Assembly: GCA_023818905.1 (NCBI GenBank)
Contig: JAMWDE010000029.1
Coordinates: forward strand, 1,928 to 8,667
Origin: Candidatus Omnitrophota bacterium
GTDB lineage: Bacteria; Omnitrophota; Gorgyraeia; Gygaellales; Profunditerraquicolaceae
Reading direction: 5' to 3'
DNA length: 6,740 bases
In this document: one piece after another, positions 1 to 6,075 of the stretch
Position numbering within the stretch: the stretch's first letter is position 1
Layout of the letters: each line of letters opens with the position of its first letter
Translations under genes and position numbers: made by a program
Notes under the pieces: generated by a model
The model's input: only the letters and a program-made list of their open reading frames with translations
Database searches by the model: none
Told to the model about the DNA's origin: nothing

Positions 1-31
1 GCTTTAGCAATAATAGAATTATTGCTAAAGC
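1..31. repeat. perfect 14-bp inverted repeat (hairpin) inside coding sequence
   Basis: Bases 1-14 (GCTTTAGCAATAAT) are the exact reverse complement of 18-31, with a 3-nt AGA spacer. The element sits inside the GT4-like reading frame and encodes part of ALAIIELLLKP. There is no T-run after it, so it does not look like an intrinsic terminator. Base 32 is C, so the stem could extend upstream of the window if the preceding base is G. A function is not evident. Confidence 0.8.
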
Positions 32-177
32 CCCAAAAGAGAAAGTATTTAGGCGAGAATGCCAGGGATTTTGTTGCAAAGAATTTTTCTTTAGAAAAGA
101 TGGTTTCAGAAACAGAGGCTTTATACTTAGAGTGTATAAACACTGCTAAGAGATATGGAAAGGATACTTATATTTAA
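1..177 (+). CDS. C-terminal end of a GT4-family (group 1) glycosyltransferase, 5'-truncated by the window
   Basis: Frame 1 is open from base 1 to a TAA at 175-177, giving 58 residues of a C-terminus; the start lies upstream of the window. The sequence has the usual tail of GT4 (group 1) glycosyltransferases: a helix ALAIIELL, then a basic segment, then LGENARDFVAKNFSLEKM and a closing ETEALY helix. This matches the family pattern of 'GenAR.fv...Fs.e.m....e.lY'. In such enzymes this region closes the C-terminal nucleotide-sugar-binding Rossmann domain. Donor and acceptor cannot be told from the fragment. Its last 23 bases overlap the start of the next gene, so the two are probably co-transcribed and translationally coupled. 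In this setting it is likely an LPS-core or O-chain transferase (inference). The first 31 bases of the fragment form a perfect inverted repeat, listed separately. Confidence 0.75.
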   Translation, partial: ALAIIELLLKPQKRKYLGENARDFVAKNFSLEKMVSETEALYLECINTAKRYGKDTYI

Positions 178-1171
178 CGTAAATTGGCTGGGAGACGTTT
201 TGTTTTCTACCGCTTGTATCAGAAATATTCGCAGAAATTTTCCTGATAGTTTTATTGCTTGTATAATCCCCAGTCGTTGTTACCCCATCTTAAAGAATAA
301 CCCTCACCTTGACGAGACCATTATCTATGACGAAAAGGACCGTCATAAGGGTATGTTAGAGAAATTAAGATTCGTGAGGTTTCTCAAGGCAAAAAGATTT
401 GATGCAGTATTTATATTGCACCGCTCATTCACTCGTGCCCTTATCTGTCGACTTGCCGACATACCTGAAAGGATTGGCTACTATACAAAGAAGCGAGGTT
501 TTCTGCTTACCAGAAAAATTATTCCGCCTGACAGACATTCTTTACACCGCATAGATTATTATCTCAATCTGATTGAGAAGGCAGGGTTAAAATGCGAGGA
601 TAGATACCTTGAATTCTTTTTAAGCGATGAAGACGAGAAGTCTATTGATGAGTTCTTTAAAAAATATTCTTTAGGTAAGGACGATCTTCTGGTGGGTTTT
701 AATCCGGGAGGCAACTGGATTCCTAAGCGTTGGCCTAGAGAGTATTGGGCGAGATTAGCCGACGAGTTAATAGACAAGTTTAAGGCAAAGGTAATTATTA
801 CAGGAGGACTTTCTGATATAACATTGGCCAGAGATATTCAGGCTATAATGAGGCAAAAACCGATAAACGTCAGTGGAATGTTTACCTTAAAACAATTAGC
901 TGCCCTGTGTAAGAGATTGGATCTTTTTATTACTGCTGACACCGGGCCGTTACATATTGCAAATGCAGTAAACACAAAGAGGATAGTTGCCCTGTTTGGA
1001 CCTACTGCTCCTTCTGTCACTGGACCTTATCCTACAAAAAACGTAACTATTTTACAGAAGGATGTCGGTTGCCAGATTCCTTGCTATGTAGTTAACTGTA
1101 AGGATAACCGGTGTATGAAGGCGATTACCGTGGAAGAAGTGGTTGAAAGGGTAAAGGATTTAGCGTTGTAG
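155..1171 (+). CDS. GT9-family glycosyltransferase, ADP-heptose:LPS heptosyltransferase-like (WaaF/WaaC type)
   Basis: This 338-residue protein has the normal length of a single GT9 heptosyltransferase, a GT-B enzyme that transfers heptose from ADP-heptose to the LPS inner core at the cytoplasmic face of the inner membrane. The N-terminal Rossmann domain opens with ILIFNVNWLGDV; D14 sits where the catalytic base of WaaC-type enzymes lies (family knowledge). A mid-protein RFDAVFILH strand and an IPERIGY motif are also typical. The C-terminal donor domain shows FNPGG (182-186), KRWP (191-194), TADTGPLHIANA (260-271) and LFGPT (280-284). A four-cysteine tail follows (C306, C310, C315, C320). There is no signal peptide or membrane helix. 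The ATG at 155 is chosen because the family N-terminus begins there. It overlaps the upstream gene by 23 bases, and a TAAGAG lies only 2 nt before it, so initiation probably relies on coupling. Closest in sequence to the second module of the next gene. WaaF-like is the best guess, but the exact sugar and acceptor are unproven. Confidence 0.88.
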   Translation: MERILIFNVNWLGDVLFSTACIRNIRRNFPDSFIACIIPSRCYPILKNNPHLDETIIYDEKDRHKGMLEKLRFVRFLKAKRFDAVFILHRSFTRALICRLADIPERIGYYTKKRGFLLTRKIIPPDRHSLHRIDYYLNLIEKAGLKCEDRYLEFFLSDEDEKSIDEFFKKYSLGKDDLLVGFNPGGNWIPKRWPREYWARLADELIDKFKAKVIITGGLSDITLARDIQAIMRQKPINVSGMFTLKQLAALCKRLDLFITADTGPLHIANAVNTKRIVALFGPTAPSVTGPYPTKNVTILQKDVGCQIPCYVVNCKDNRCMKAITVEEVVERVKDLAL

Positions 1172-1190
1172 TGTTATAGTTTATAACACT
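1170..1190. repeat. short intercistronic hairpin after the first GT9 gene
   Basis: Bases 1170-1178 (AGTGTTATA) pair perfectly with 1182-1190 (TATAACACT) around a 3-nt loop. The left arm begins inside the TAG stop codon at 1169-1171. The stem is AT-rich and no T-run follows, so it is a poor terminator. It could slow 3' decay or be a chance palindrome. It is the only structured element seen in the 54-bp gap before the fusion gene. Confidence 0.45.
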
Positions 1191-1225
1191 GTTACCTCAG
1201 ATGCAGATAACATTTAACAAAAGTT

Positions 1226-3274
1226 ATGTTTAACAAGATCCTCTTTATTACTCTAAGTAACATAGGAGATGCGATTCTGACCTTACCGGTTTTAGATACA
1301 CTAAAACAGAATTTTCCCGAAGCAAAAATTATAGTTATGACCGGTCCTCGGCCAAAGGATATTTTTCTGAATAACCCTTATGTAGATAGGGTTATCATTT
1401 ACAATAAGCAGGAAAGGTTAAGAGAAAAGATAAGCCTATTCAGGCAACTTAAAAAAGAGAGTTTTGATATAGTGATTGATTTGCGTAACAGTTTATTTGG
1501 CATCCTTCTTTCTAGTCGATATAGGGTTTCACCTTTACTATCAATACCAAAAGATGTAAAACATGCCAAGGAATCACATATGTATAAATTATACTCTGCC
1601 CTGCGCAGTTATGGATACTTGAAGAAGCCATTAACTAAGAGTTCAGTCTATATAAGTCCAGAGGACAAAGAGTACATAGAGGAGATACTCAGAATAAACA
1701 ACATAAGAAAAGAGGAAAATCTTTTTGTAGTTGCTGCAGGCGCAAGGAGTCAAATAAAAAGATGGCAGAGAGAAAAATTCGTAGAACTCATAACCCTGCT
1801 CATTAAAGACCTTAATGTCCAGGTGATTTTGGTAGGAAGTCAAGAGGATGCCTGTGTCAATAAATATATTACAGAAAATGTAGTCTATACGGTTCTGGAC
1901 TTGACTGGTAAGACCACTCTGTCACAGTTGGCCTACCTGTTAAAAAAGGCGAGACTTTTGGTTACTAACGACAGTGCAGTTCTGCATATGGCAAGTTACT
2001 TAGACGTACCTGTAGTAGCGATATTTGGGCCAACCAATGAGGCAAGGTATGGACCTTGGTCATGCAATTCAGTAGTGATAAAAAAAGATATCTCTTGCCG
2101 TCCCTGTCAGAAGGCGCGCTGCAGATTTAAAACCTTAGATTGTATGCGTTTAATAGGAGTTCAGGATGTATTCCGGAGAATAAAAGAATTTTTAGGCGGT
2201 GTCTCACAGTCTTTACAACCTGCACCTCTTTACAGAAGGATACTGATTGTACGCACAGATAGGATAGGAGATGTGGTTTTATCAACTCCAGTGATAAAAG
2301 CCCTGCGTGACAGTTATCCAGACGCTTATATCGCTATGATGGTTTCAGCCCATGCCAAACCGATATTAGATGGAAATCCCTATCTGGATAAGGTGATTGT
2401 TTACGATAAACGCAAGAGACATAGAAGTTGGTGGAATTCAATGAGGTTTTGCTTTGATTTGAGAAAAATAAGATTTGATTTGGCGCTCATCCTTCATCCT
2501 ACAAATCGGGTACATCTGATTACTTTTTTTGCAGGCATACCCAGAAGGATAGGTTACAACCGTAAGTTCGGTTTTTTGCTTACCGATAGGATAAGACACC
2601 TTAAACAGCAAGGAGAAAAACACGAATTAGAATACAATCTGGACTTGGTAAGATATCTGGGTATCCAGCCTAAGGATAAAAGTTTGTTTATGCCTATAAA
2701 TCCTCAATCAGAGAGATGGGTAGATGAGCTTATGCAAAGAGAGGGCATAAAAGAGTCTGATAGGATACTAGCTATTCACCCAGGTGCAAGTTGTCCCTCT
2801 AAGCTCTGGCCTTGCGATAGATTTGCGCAGGTTGCAGACAGATTGATAGAAAAGTATGGTTTTAAGGTTTTAGTCGTGGCTGGGACAAAGGATGTCGGTT
2901 TGGCTCAAGATTTAATCCAACATATGCATCATCCGGCGATTAACCTAGCAGGCAAGACTTCTATCTTGCAGTTAGCCAGTTTGCTTAAGCGTTGCCAATT
3001 GTTTATATCTAATGACTCAGGACCTGTGCATATAGCCTCGGCCGTATCTACGCCCGTAATTTCTATATTTGGAAGAAACCAGAAGGGTTTAAGTCCTAAG
3101 CGTTGGGGTCCAATTGGTAAAAAAGCCCATTTTATACATAAAGAGGTCGGTTGTATAGAATGTCTTGCGCATAACTGTAAGAGAGATTTTGCCTGTCTTA
3201 AAGCAATAACTGTAGAGGATGTCTTGGGTGTGGCAGATTCTATTTTGAACCAGGAAAGCCAAGAGGTTTTGTAA
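1226..3274 (+). CDS. double-module GT9 glycosyltransferase (two heptosyltransferase-like enzymes fused in one chain)
   Basis: The protein has 682 residues, about twice the usual GT9 length, and carries two full GT9 units. Module A (about 1-323) has SNIGDAILTLP (putative base D15), AGARSQIKRW (171-180), TNDSAVLHMA (247-256), IFGPT (266-270) and four cysteines (C291, C294, C299, C306). A short linker (about 324-336) leads into module B (about 337-682). Module B restarts with RRILIVRTDRIGDVVLSTP (putative base D349), then has HPGASCPSKLWP (518-529), NDSGPVHIASA (596-606), IFGR (614-617) and C643, C646, C651, C657. Both putative catalytic aspartates are present, so both sites could be active. Module A has AV where the family usually has GP before LH. 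The frame crosses the junction with no stop and no in-frame ATG/GTG/TTG in or near the linker, so a separate module B product is unlikely. No clear Shine-Dalgarno precedes the ATG at 1226, but the GT9 N-terminus fits that start. Likely role: two consecutive core-sugar additions, with donors and acceptors unknown. Confidence 0.88.
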   Translation: MFNKILFITLSNIGDAILTLPVLDTLKQNFPEAKIIVMTGPRPKDIFLNNPYVDRVIIYNKQERLREKISLFRQLKKESFDIVIDLRNSLFGILLSSRYRVSPLLSIPKDVKHAKESHMYKLYSALRSYGYLKKPLTKSSVYISPEDKEYIEEILRINNIRKEENLFVVAAGARSQIKRWQREKFVELITLLIKDLNVQVILVGSQEDACVNKYITENVVYTVLDLTGKTTLSQLAYLLKKARLLVTNDSAVLHMASYLDVPVVAIFGPTNEARYGPWSCNSVVIKKDISCRPCQKARCRFKTLDCMRLIGVQDVFRRIKEFLGGVSQSLQPAPLYRRILIVRTDRIGDVVLSTPVIKALRDSYPDAYIAMMVSAHAKPILDGNPYLDKVIVYDKRKRHRSWWNSMRFCFDLRKIRFDLALILHPTNRVHLITFFAGIPRRIGYNRKFGFLLTDRIRHLKQQGEKHELEYNLDLVRYLGIQPKDKSLFMPINPQSERWVDELMQREGIKESDRILAIHPGASCPSKLWPCDRFAQVADRLIEKYGFKVLVVAGTKDVGLAQDLIQHMHHPAINLAGKTSILQLASLLKRCQLFISNDSGPVHIASAVSTPVISIFGRNQKGLSPKRWGPIGKKAHFIHKEVGCIECLAHNCKRDFACLKAITVEDVLGVADSILNQESQEVL

Positions 3275-3298
3275 ACGTTATTATTTAAAACGTTTTAC
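3271..3298 (+). terminator. weak hairpin at the end of the double-GT9 gene, possible terminator
   Basis: AAACGTT (3273-3279) pairs with AACGTTT (3289-3295) across a 9-nt AT loop. The stem can be extended by two pairs beyond a bulged T. It starts at the TAA stop of the fusion gene. The stem is GC-poor and no proper U-tract follows, so termination would be inefficient at best. Its position just ahead of a promoter makes a transcription-unit boundary plausible. Confidence 0.3.
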
Positions 3299-3331
3299 TG
3301 CTAAGAAATAATGGTCAAAATACAAAACAGT

Positions 3332-3359
3332 TTGATTTAATCCTAATTTATGTTAAAAT
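3332..3359 (+). promoter_or_regulatory. predicted sigma70-type promoter for the DHS-like/rfaE1/kdsB/kdsA operon
   Basis: TTGATT (3332-3337) and TAAAAT (3354-3359) are separated by 16 nt. A TG one base upstream of the -10 box makes it an extended -10. It lies in the only sizeable gap of the window, a 98-bp AT-rich stretch (3275-3372). Transcription would be expected to start near 3366, leaving only about 7 nt before the ATG at 3373. AT-rich DNA gives chance matches, so this rests on spacing, the TG and location together. Confidence 0.5.
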
Positions 3360-3372
3360 TATAAATCTCTAT

Positions 3373-4302
3373 ATGATTAATCTAAATGAGATAAAGAGAT
3401 ATTCAGTTTTGAGCCGCAAGAGTAAGGTGGAAGGCAGAGATTTTGCCAAGCCACCTTTGGCTAAGAAGAGTTTTTTGGATTTCTACAATTCTTTACCCCA
3501 AATATTAAAGGCAGAGGATATACGCCAAATTGTGGATGGGGTTGTCAATGCCCATAAGAAAAAGAGAGCAGTTATCTTTATGACTGGAGCCCACACTATA
3601 AAATGTGGACTTAATCCTGTAGTGATTGCCTTAATCAGAAGAAAGGTAATCACTTGTCTCTGTTTAAATGGAGCAGGCATAATCCATGACTTTGAGATTG
3701 CCTTCTGCGGTAGAACCTCTGAGGATGTGGCTGAAGAGTTAAAAAGTGGCAGATTTGGGATGGCCAAGGAGACAGCTGACTTTATAAATAACGCTATCAA
3801 GGAAGGTGTAGAGTCTGGATTTGGTTTAGGTTATGCTGTGGCTAATAAGATCAGCGGCTCAAGGTTTCGCTATAAAAACTTAAGTCTACTTTATCATGCC
3901 CATAGATATAATATACCCATATGTGTATTTATAGCCATAGGTACAGATATCATACATCAGCATCCTTCTTTTGATGGCAGCTTTACGGGTAAAGCAAGCC
4001 AGAGAGATTTTTATACATTGGTAGAGAATATCCGTCAACTTAATAGAGGTGGAGTAGTATTACATTTTGGTTCAACTGTGATATTACCAGAAGTTTTCTT
4101 AAAGGCCTTAAATCTGGCACGTAATCTAGGTTACAAGGTAAAGGATTTTATTACTGCGAATTTTGATATGATCCAGCATTACCGTCCAATACAGAACGTA
4201 GTCTTACGTCCGGTAATGTCTGGCGGTAGAGGATATAGTATTGTTGGCCATCACGAGATTATGCTACCATTCTTGGCACGGGCAATCATAGAAAAACTAT
4301 GA
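3373..4302 (+). CDS. deoxyhypusine synthase-like protein of unknown function
   Basis: The 309-residue protein resembles the deoxyhypusine synthase (DHS) fold by hand comparison with remembered human DHS. AVIFMTGAHTIKCGL (66-80) aligns with the first nucleotide-binding strand, NGAGIIHDFE (99-108) with the TAGGVEED region, NIPICVFIAIGTD (180-192) with the HIPVFSPALTD region, and LNLARN (246-251) with ANLMRN. The key DHS residues do not seem kept: nothing matches the WGK lysine (human Lys329) or His288, and the NAD-contacting Glu of the EED motif is replaced by His105. It has its own His-rich motifs: GTDIIHQHP (190-198), NFDMIQHYRP (263-272) and GYSIVGHHEIMLP (287-299). Bacteria generally lack eIF5A, so true hypusination is unlikely. 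No signal peptide or membrane helix is seen, so it is probably a soluble cytoplasmic enzyme. The ATG at 3373 has no Shine-Dalgarno; a TTG at 3409 preceded by AAGAGA is an alternative start. Its end overlaps rfaE1 by ATGA, tying it to LPS precursor synthesis. Its substrate is unknown. Confidence 0.75.
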   Translation: MINLNEIKRYSVLSRKSKVEGRDFAKPPLAKKSFLDFYNSLPQILKAEDIRQIVDGVVNAHKKKRAVIFMTGAHTIKCGLNPVVIALIRRKVITCLCLNGAGIIHDFEIAFCGRTSEDVAEELKSGRFGMAKETADFINNAIKEGVESGFGLGYAVANKISGSRFRYKNLSLLYHAHRYNIPICVFIAIGTDIIHQHPSFDGSFTGKASQRDFYTLVENIRQLNRGGVVLHFGSTVILPEVFLKALNLARNLGYKVKDFITANFDMIQHYRPIQNVVLRPVMSGGRGYSIVGHHEIMLPFLARAIIEKL

Positions 4303-5315
4303 GGAACTTAAAGGAGACGATTCAGAAGTTTCCCCAGGCAAAAATACTGGTTATAGGAGATTTGATTTTAGATGAGTACATCTGGGGAGAGGTAGAGCGT
4401 ATATCTCCTGAGGCACCTGTGCCTGTGGTTTGGGCAAAGAGGCGAAGTTATGTTCCTGGTGGAGCTGCTAACGTAGCAAGCAATATCAGCTCCTTAGGTG
4501 CTGAGGTTTTATTATTAGGCGTTGTAGGTAAAGATGAGAATGCCCAGAGATTACATTCAGAATTAAAAAAAAGAGGCATACCTACTTGTGGTATTATTGT
4601 TGATTCAGGCAGGCACACCACAGTTAAGACCCGGATCCTCGCCGGTCACCAACAGATAGTCCGTTTGGATTGGGAGCATACTGAATCTTTGGATAAGAAG
4701 ATAAATCAAAAGCTTATTAGAATTGTGAATGATAATATCAATGATACTGATGCGGTAATTATTGAAGATTACGGCAAGGGCGTAATAAATGCTGATTTGA
4801 TAGCTGAACTTATTTCATTTATTCGCAAGAAAAAAAAGCTTGTTACCGTTGACCCAAAAGAGGAGCATTTTCAATTTTATCGAGGTGTTACTTCCATCAC
4901 CCCCAACCGTAAGGAATTGGAAAACGCAATCAGGGTTTTGAAGATGAAAGATACTGCTCATAGATTAAAACTCACTAGTGATAAGTTATCTACTGATAAA
5001 GATATAGATAAGGCAGGACTTGAGATTCTGAGATATCTTAAAGTTGATTCACTTCTGGTAACCTTGGGAGACCGTGGGATGCGTCTTTTCCAACAGGGAG
5101 GACGTATAGACCATATACCCACAGCGGCCTTAGAGGTTTTTGATGTCTCAGGTGCAGGTGATACAGTAGTGGCTACATTCACCTTGGCTATCAGTTGTGG
5201 CGCAACTAATTTAGAGGCAGCCCATTTAGCAAACTATGCCGCAGGTATTGTAGTGAGCAAATTAGGTACTGCAGTCACCACACCCAAAGAACTTTTAGAG
5301 AGAATACCAAAGTGA
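4299..5315 (+). CDS. rfaE1: D-glycero-beta-D-manno-heptose-7-phosphate kinase (RfaE domain I / HldA type)
   Basis: This is a 338-residue PfkB/ribokinase-family kinase. It phosphorylates C1 of D-glycero-D-manno-heptose 7-phosphate to the 1,7-bisphosphate on the cytoplasmic route to ADP-heptose. Visible signatures are ILVIGDLILDEYIWG (16-30), RISPEAPVPVV (34-44), the substrate loop PGGAANVASN (53-62), VDPK (184-187), TPNRKELE (201-208) and the PfkB anion-hole motif DVSGAGDT (282-289), with D288 as the expected catalytic base. ERISPEAPVPV is characteristic of RfaE rather than of other sugar kinases. The protein ends after the kinase domain, so the nucleotidyltransferase half found in bifunctional HldE is absent and must be encoded elsewhere as a separate gene. 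A lysine-rich stretch at about 213-240 looks like a small insertion. The start ATG overlaps the stop of the DHS-like gene (ATGA), implying translational coupling. An 8-A run (4830-4837) encodes KKKK at 177-180. Confidence 0.93.
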   Translation: MRNLKETIQKFPQAKILVIGDLILDEYIWGEVERISPEAPVPVVWAKRRSYVPGGAANVASNISSLGAEVLLLGVVGKDENAQRLHSELKKRGIPTCGIIVDSGRHTTVKTRILAGHQQIVRLDWEHTESLDKKINQKLIRIVNDNINDTDAVIIEDYGKGVINADLIAELISFIRKKKKLVTVDPKEEHFQFYRGVTSITPNRKELENAIRVLKMKDTAHRLKLTSDKLSTDKDIDKAGLEILRYLKVDSLLVTLGDRGMRLFQQGGRIDHIPTAALEVFDVSGAGDTVVATFTLAISCGATNLEAAHLANYAAGIVVSKLGTAVTTPKELLERIPK

Positions 5316-5325
5316 GGTTTAGATA

Positions 5326-6066
5326 ATGGATGTCATAGGAGTGATACCAGCTAGATACTCTTCGCAGAGATTTGAAGGAAAGGTTTTGGCCGATATATTA
5401 GGTAAACCGATGTTGCAGTATGTCTGGGAACGTGCAAAGCAGGCACTCCTTTTAGATGATTTGATTATTGCCTGCGACGATGAACGCGTAGCAAAAAAAG
5501 CCAGAGATTTTGGTGCAAGGGTAGTTTTTACTGCCAAGGCGCATACTTGCGGAACCGATAGAATCTGTGAGGTGGTAAATCCTCTCGATGTAAAAGTGGT
5601 GATTAATATCCAAGCAGATGAACCATTGATTCATCCGGTAATGATTGATATGATAGCCCAGACATTAATCGGTGATTCTCGTATATCTATGGCAACTTTA
5701 ATGAAGAGGATAGACAACCCAGAACAGATATATGACCCAAATGTAGTTAAGGTGGTGGTAGATAAAAATAACTTCGCCTTGTATTTTTCTCGTGCGGCTA
5801 TCCCCTATCATGTAGATGACTCTGAGATCAAATCAACAGTTTACTATAAACACATAGGTCTGTATGGATATACAAAAGATTTTCTGTTTATATATAAGAA
5901 TCTACCTATCTCTAACTTAGAAAAGACCGAAAAACTTGAGCAACTACGTGTCTTGGAGGAGGGATATCGTATTAAAGTTATTGAGACGAAGTATGATACC
6001 ATTGGCGTGGACACGCCAGAGGATTTGGAGAAGGTAAAAGCCTATTTAAAGACCCATAAACTATAA
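5326..6066 (+). CDS. kdsB: 3-deoxy-manno-octulosonate cytidylyltransferase (CMP-Kdo synthetase)
   Basis: KdsB couples Kdo to CTP, giving CMP-Kdo, the donor used by WaaA to put Kdo on lipid A. The 246-residue length is standard. The N-terminal nucleotide-binding motif IPARYSSQRFEGKVL (7-21) has the conserved R10, R15 and K19, followed by LGKPM (25-29). INIQADEPLI (93-102) carries the metal-binding D98; the family often has QGDEP, so A97 is a mild variant. HIGLYGY (176-182), LEQLRVLEEGYRI (204-216) and GVDTPEDLEKV (227-237) are strong KdsB signatures. The start ATG at 5326 lies 10 nt after the rfaE1 stop. A GAGG at 5314-5317, overlapping that stop codon, is a suitable ribosome-binding site 8 nt upstream. 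No defects are seen. Confidence 0.96.
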   Translation: MDVIGVIPARYSSQRFEGKVLADILGKPMLQYVWERAKQALLLDDLIIACDDERVAKKARDFGARVVFTAKAHTCGTDRICEVVNPLDVKVVINIQADEPLIHPVMIDMIAQTLIGDSRISMATLMKRIDNPEQIYDPNVVKVVVDKNNFALYFSRAAIPYHVDDSEIKSTVYYKHIGLYGYTKDFLFIYKNLPISNLEKTEKLEQLRVLEEGYRIKVIETKYDTIGVDTPEDLEKVKAYLKTHKL

Positions 6067-6075
6067 TGTAAGACA

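Noticed and set aside
1172..1225. A separate promoter in the 54-bp gap before the double GT9 gene
   Set aside because: No pair of -35 and -10 boxes with acceptable spacing was found. Read-through from the upstream gene is the simpler explanation.
2195..2240. The module junction of the double GT9 as a sequencing frameshift joining two genes
   Set aside because: There is no homopolymer at the junction, the linker reads as ordinary coding sequence, and no ATG/GTG/TTG start in frame lies near the start of module B, which favours a true fusion. It is kept as something to verify, not as a pseudogene call.
3311..3340. A 9-codon ORF (MVKIQNSLI) in the gap before the DHS-like gene, preceded by ACTGCTAAGA, which also occurs at 142-151 before the first GT9 gene
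   Set aside because: The 10-base match is short and the AT-rich gap yields small ORFs by chance. The ORF lies at or upstream of the predicted promoter, so it would not be on the transcript from it. No family resemblance was seen.
3483..3800. A 105-codon open frame on the minus strand opposite the DHS-like gene, and other minus-strand frames
   Set aside because: They lie antisense to well-supported genes, have no recognisable motifs, and are explained by the base composition of the sense genes.
4830..4837. 8-A homopolymer in rfaE1 as a possible slippage or phase-variation site
   Set aside because: The frame is intact with conserved motifs on both sides, the run is only 8 bases, and it encodes a plausible lysine-rich loop. 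Similar A or T runs of 7 occur elsewhere in this AT-rich window (2524-2530).
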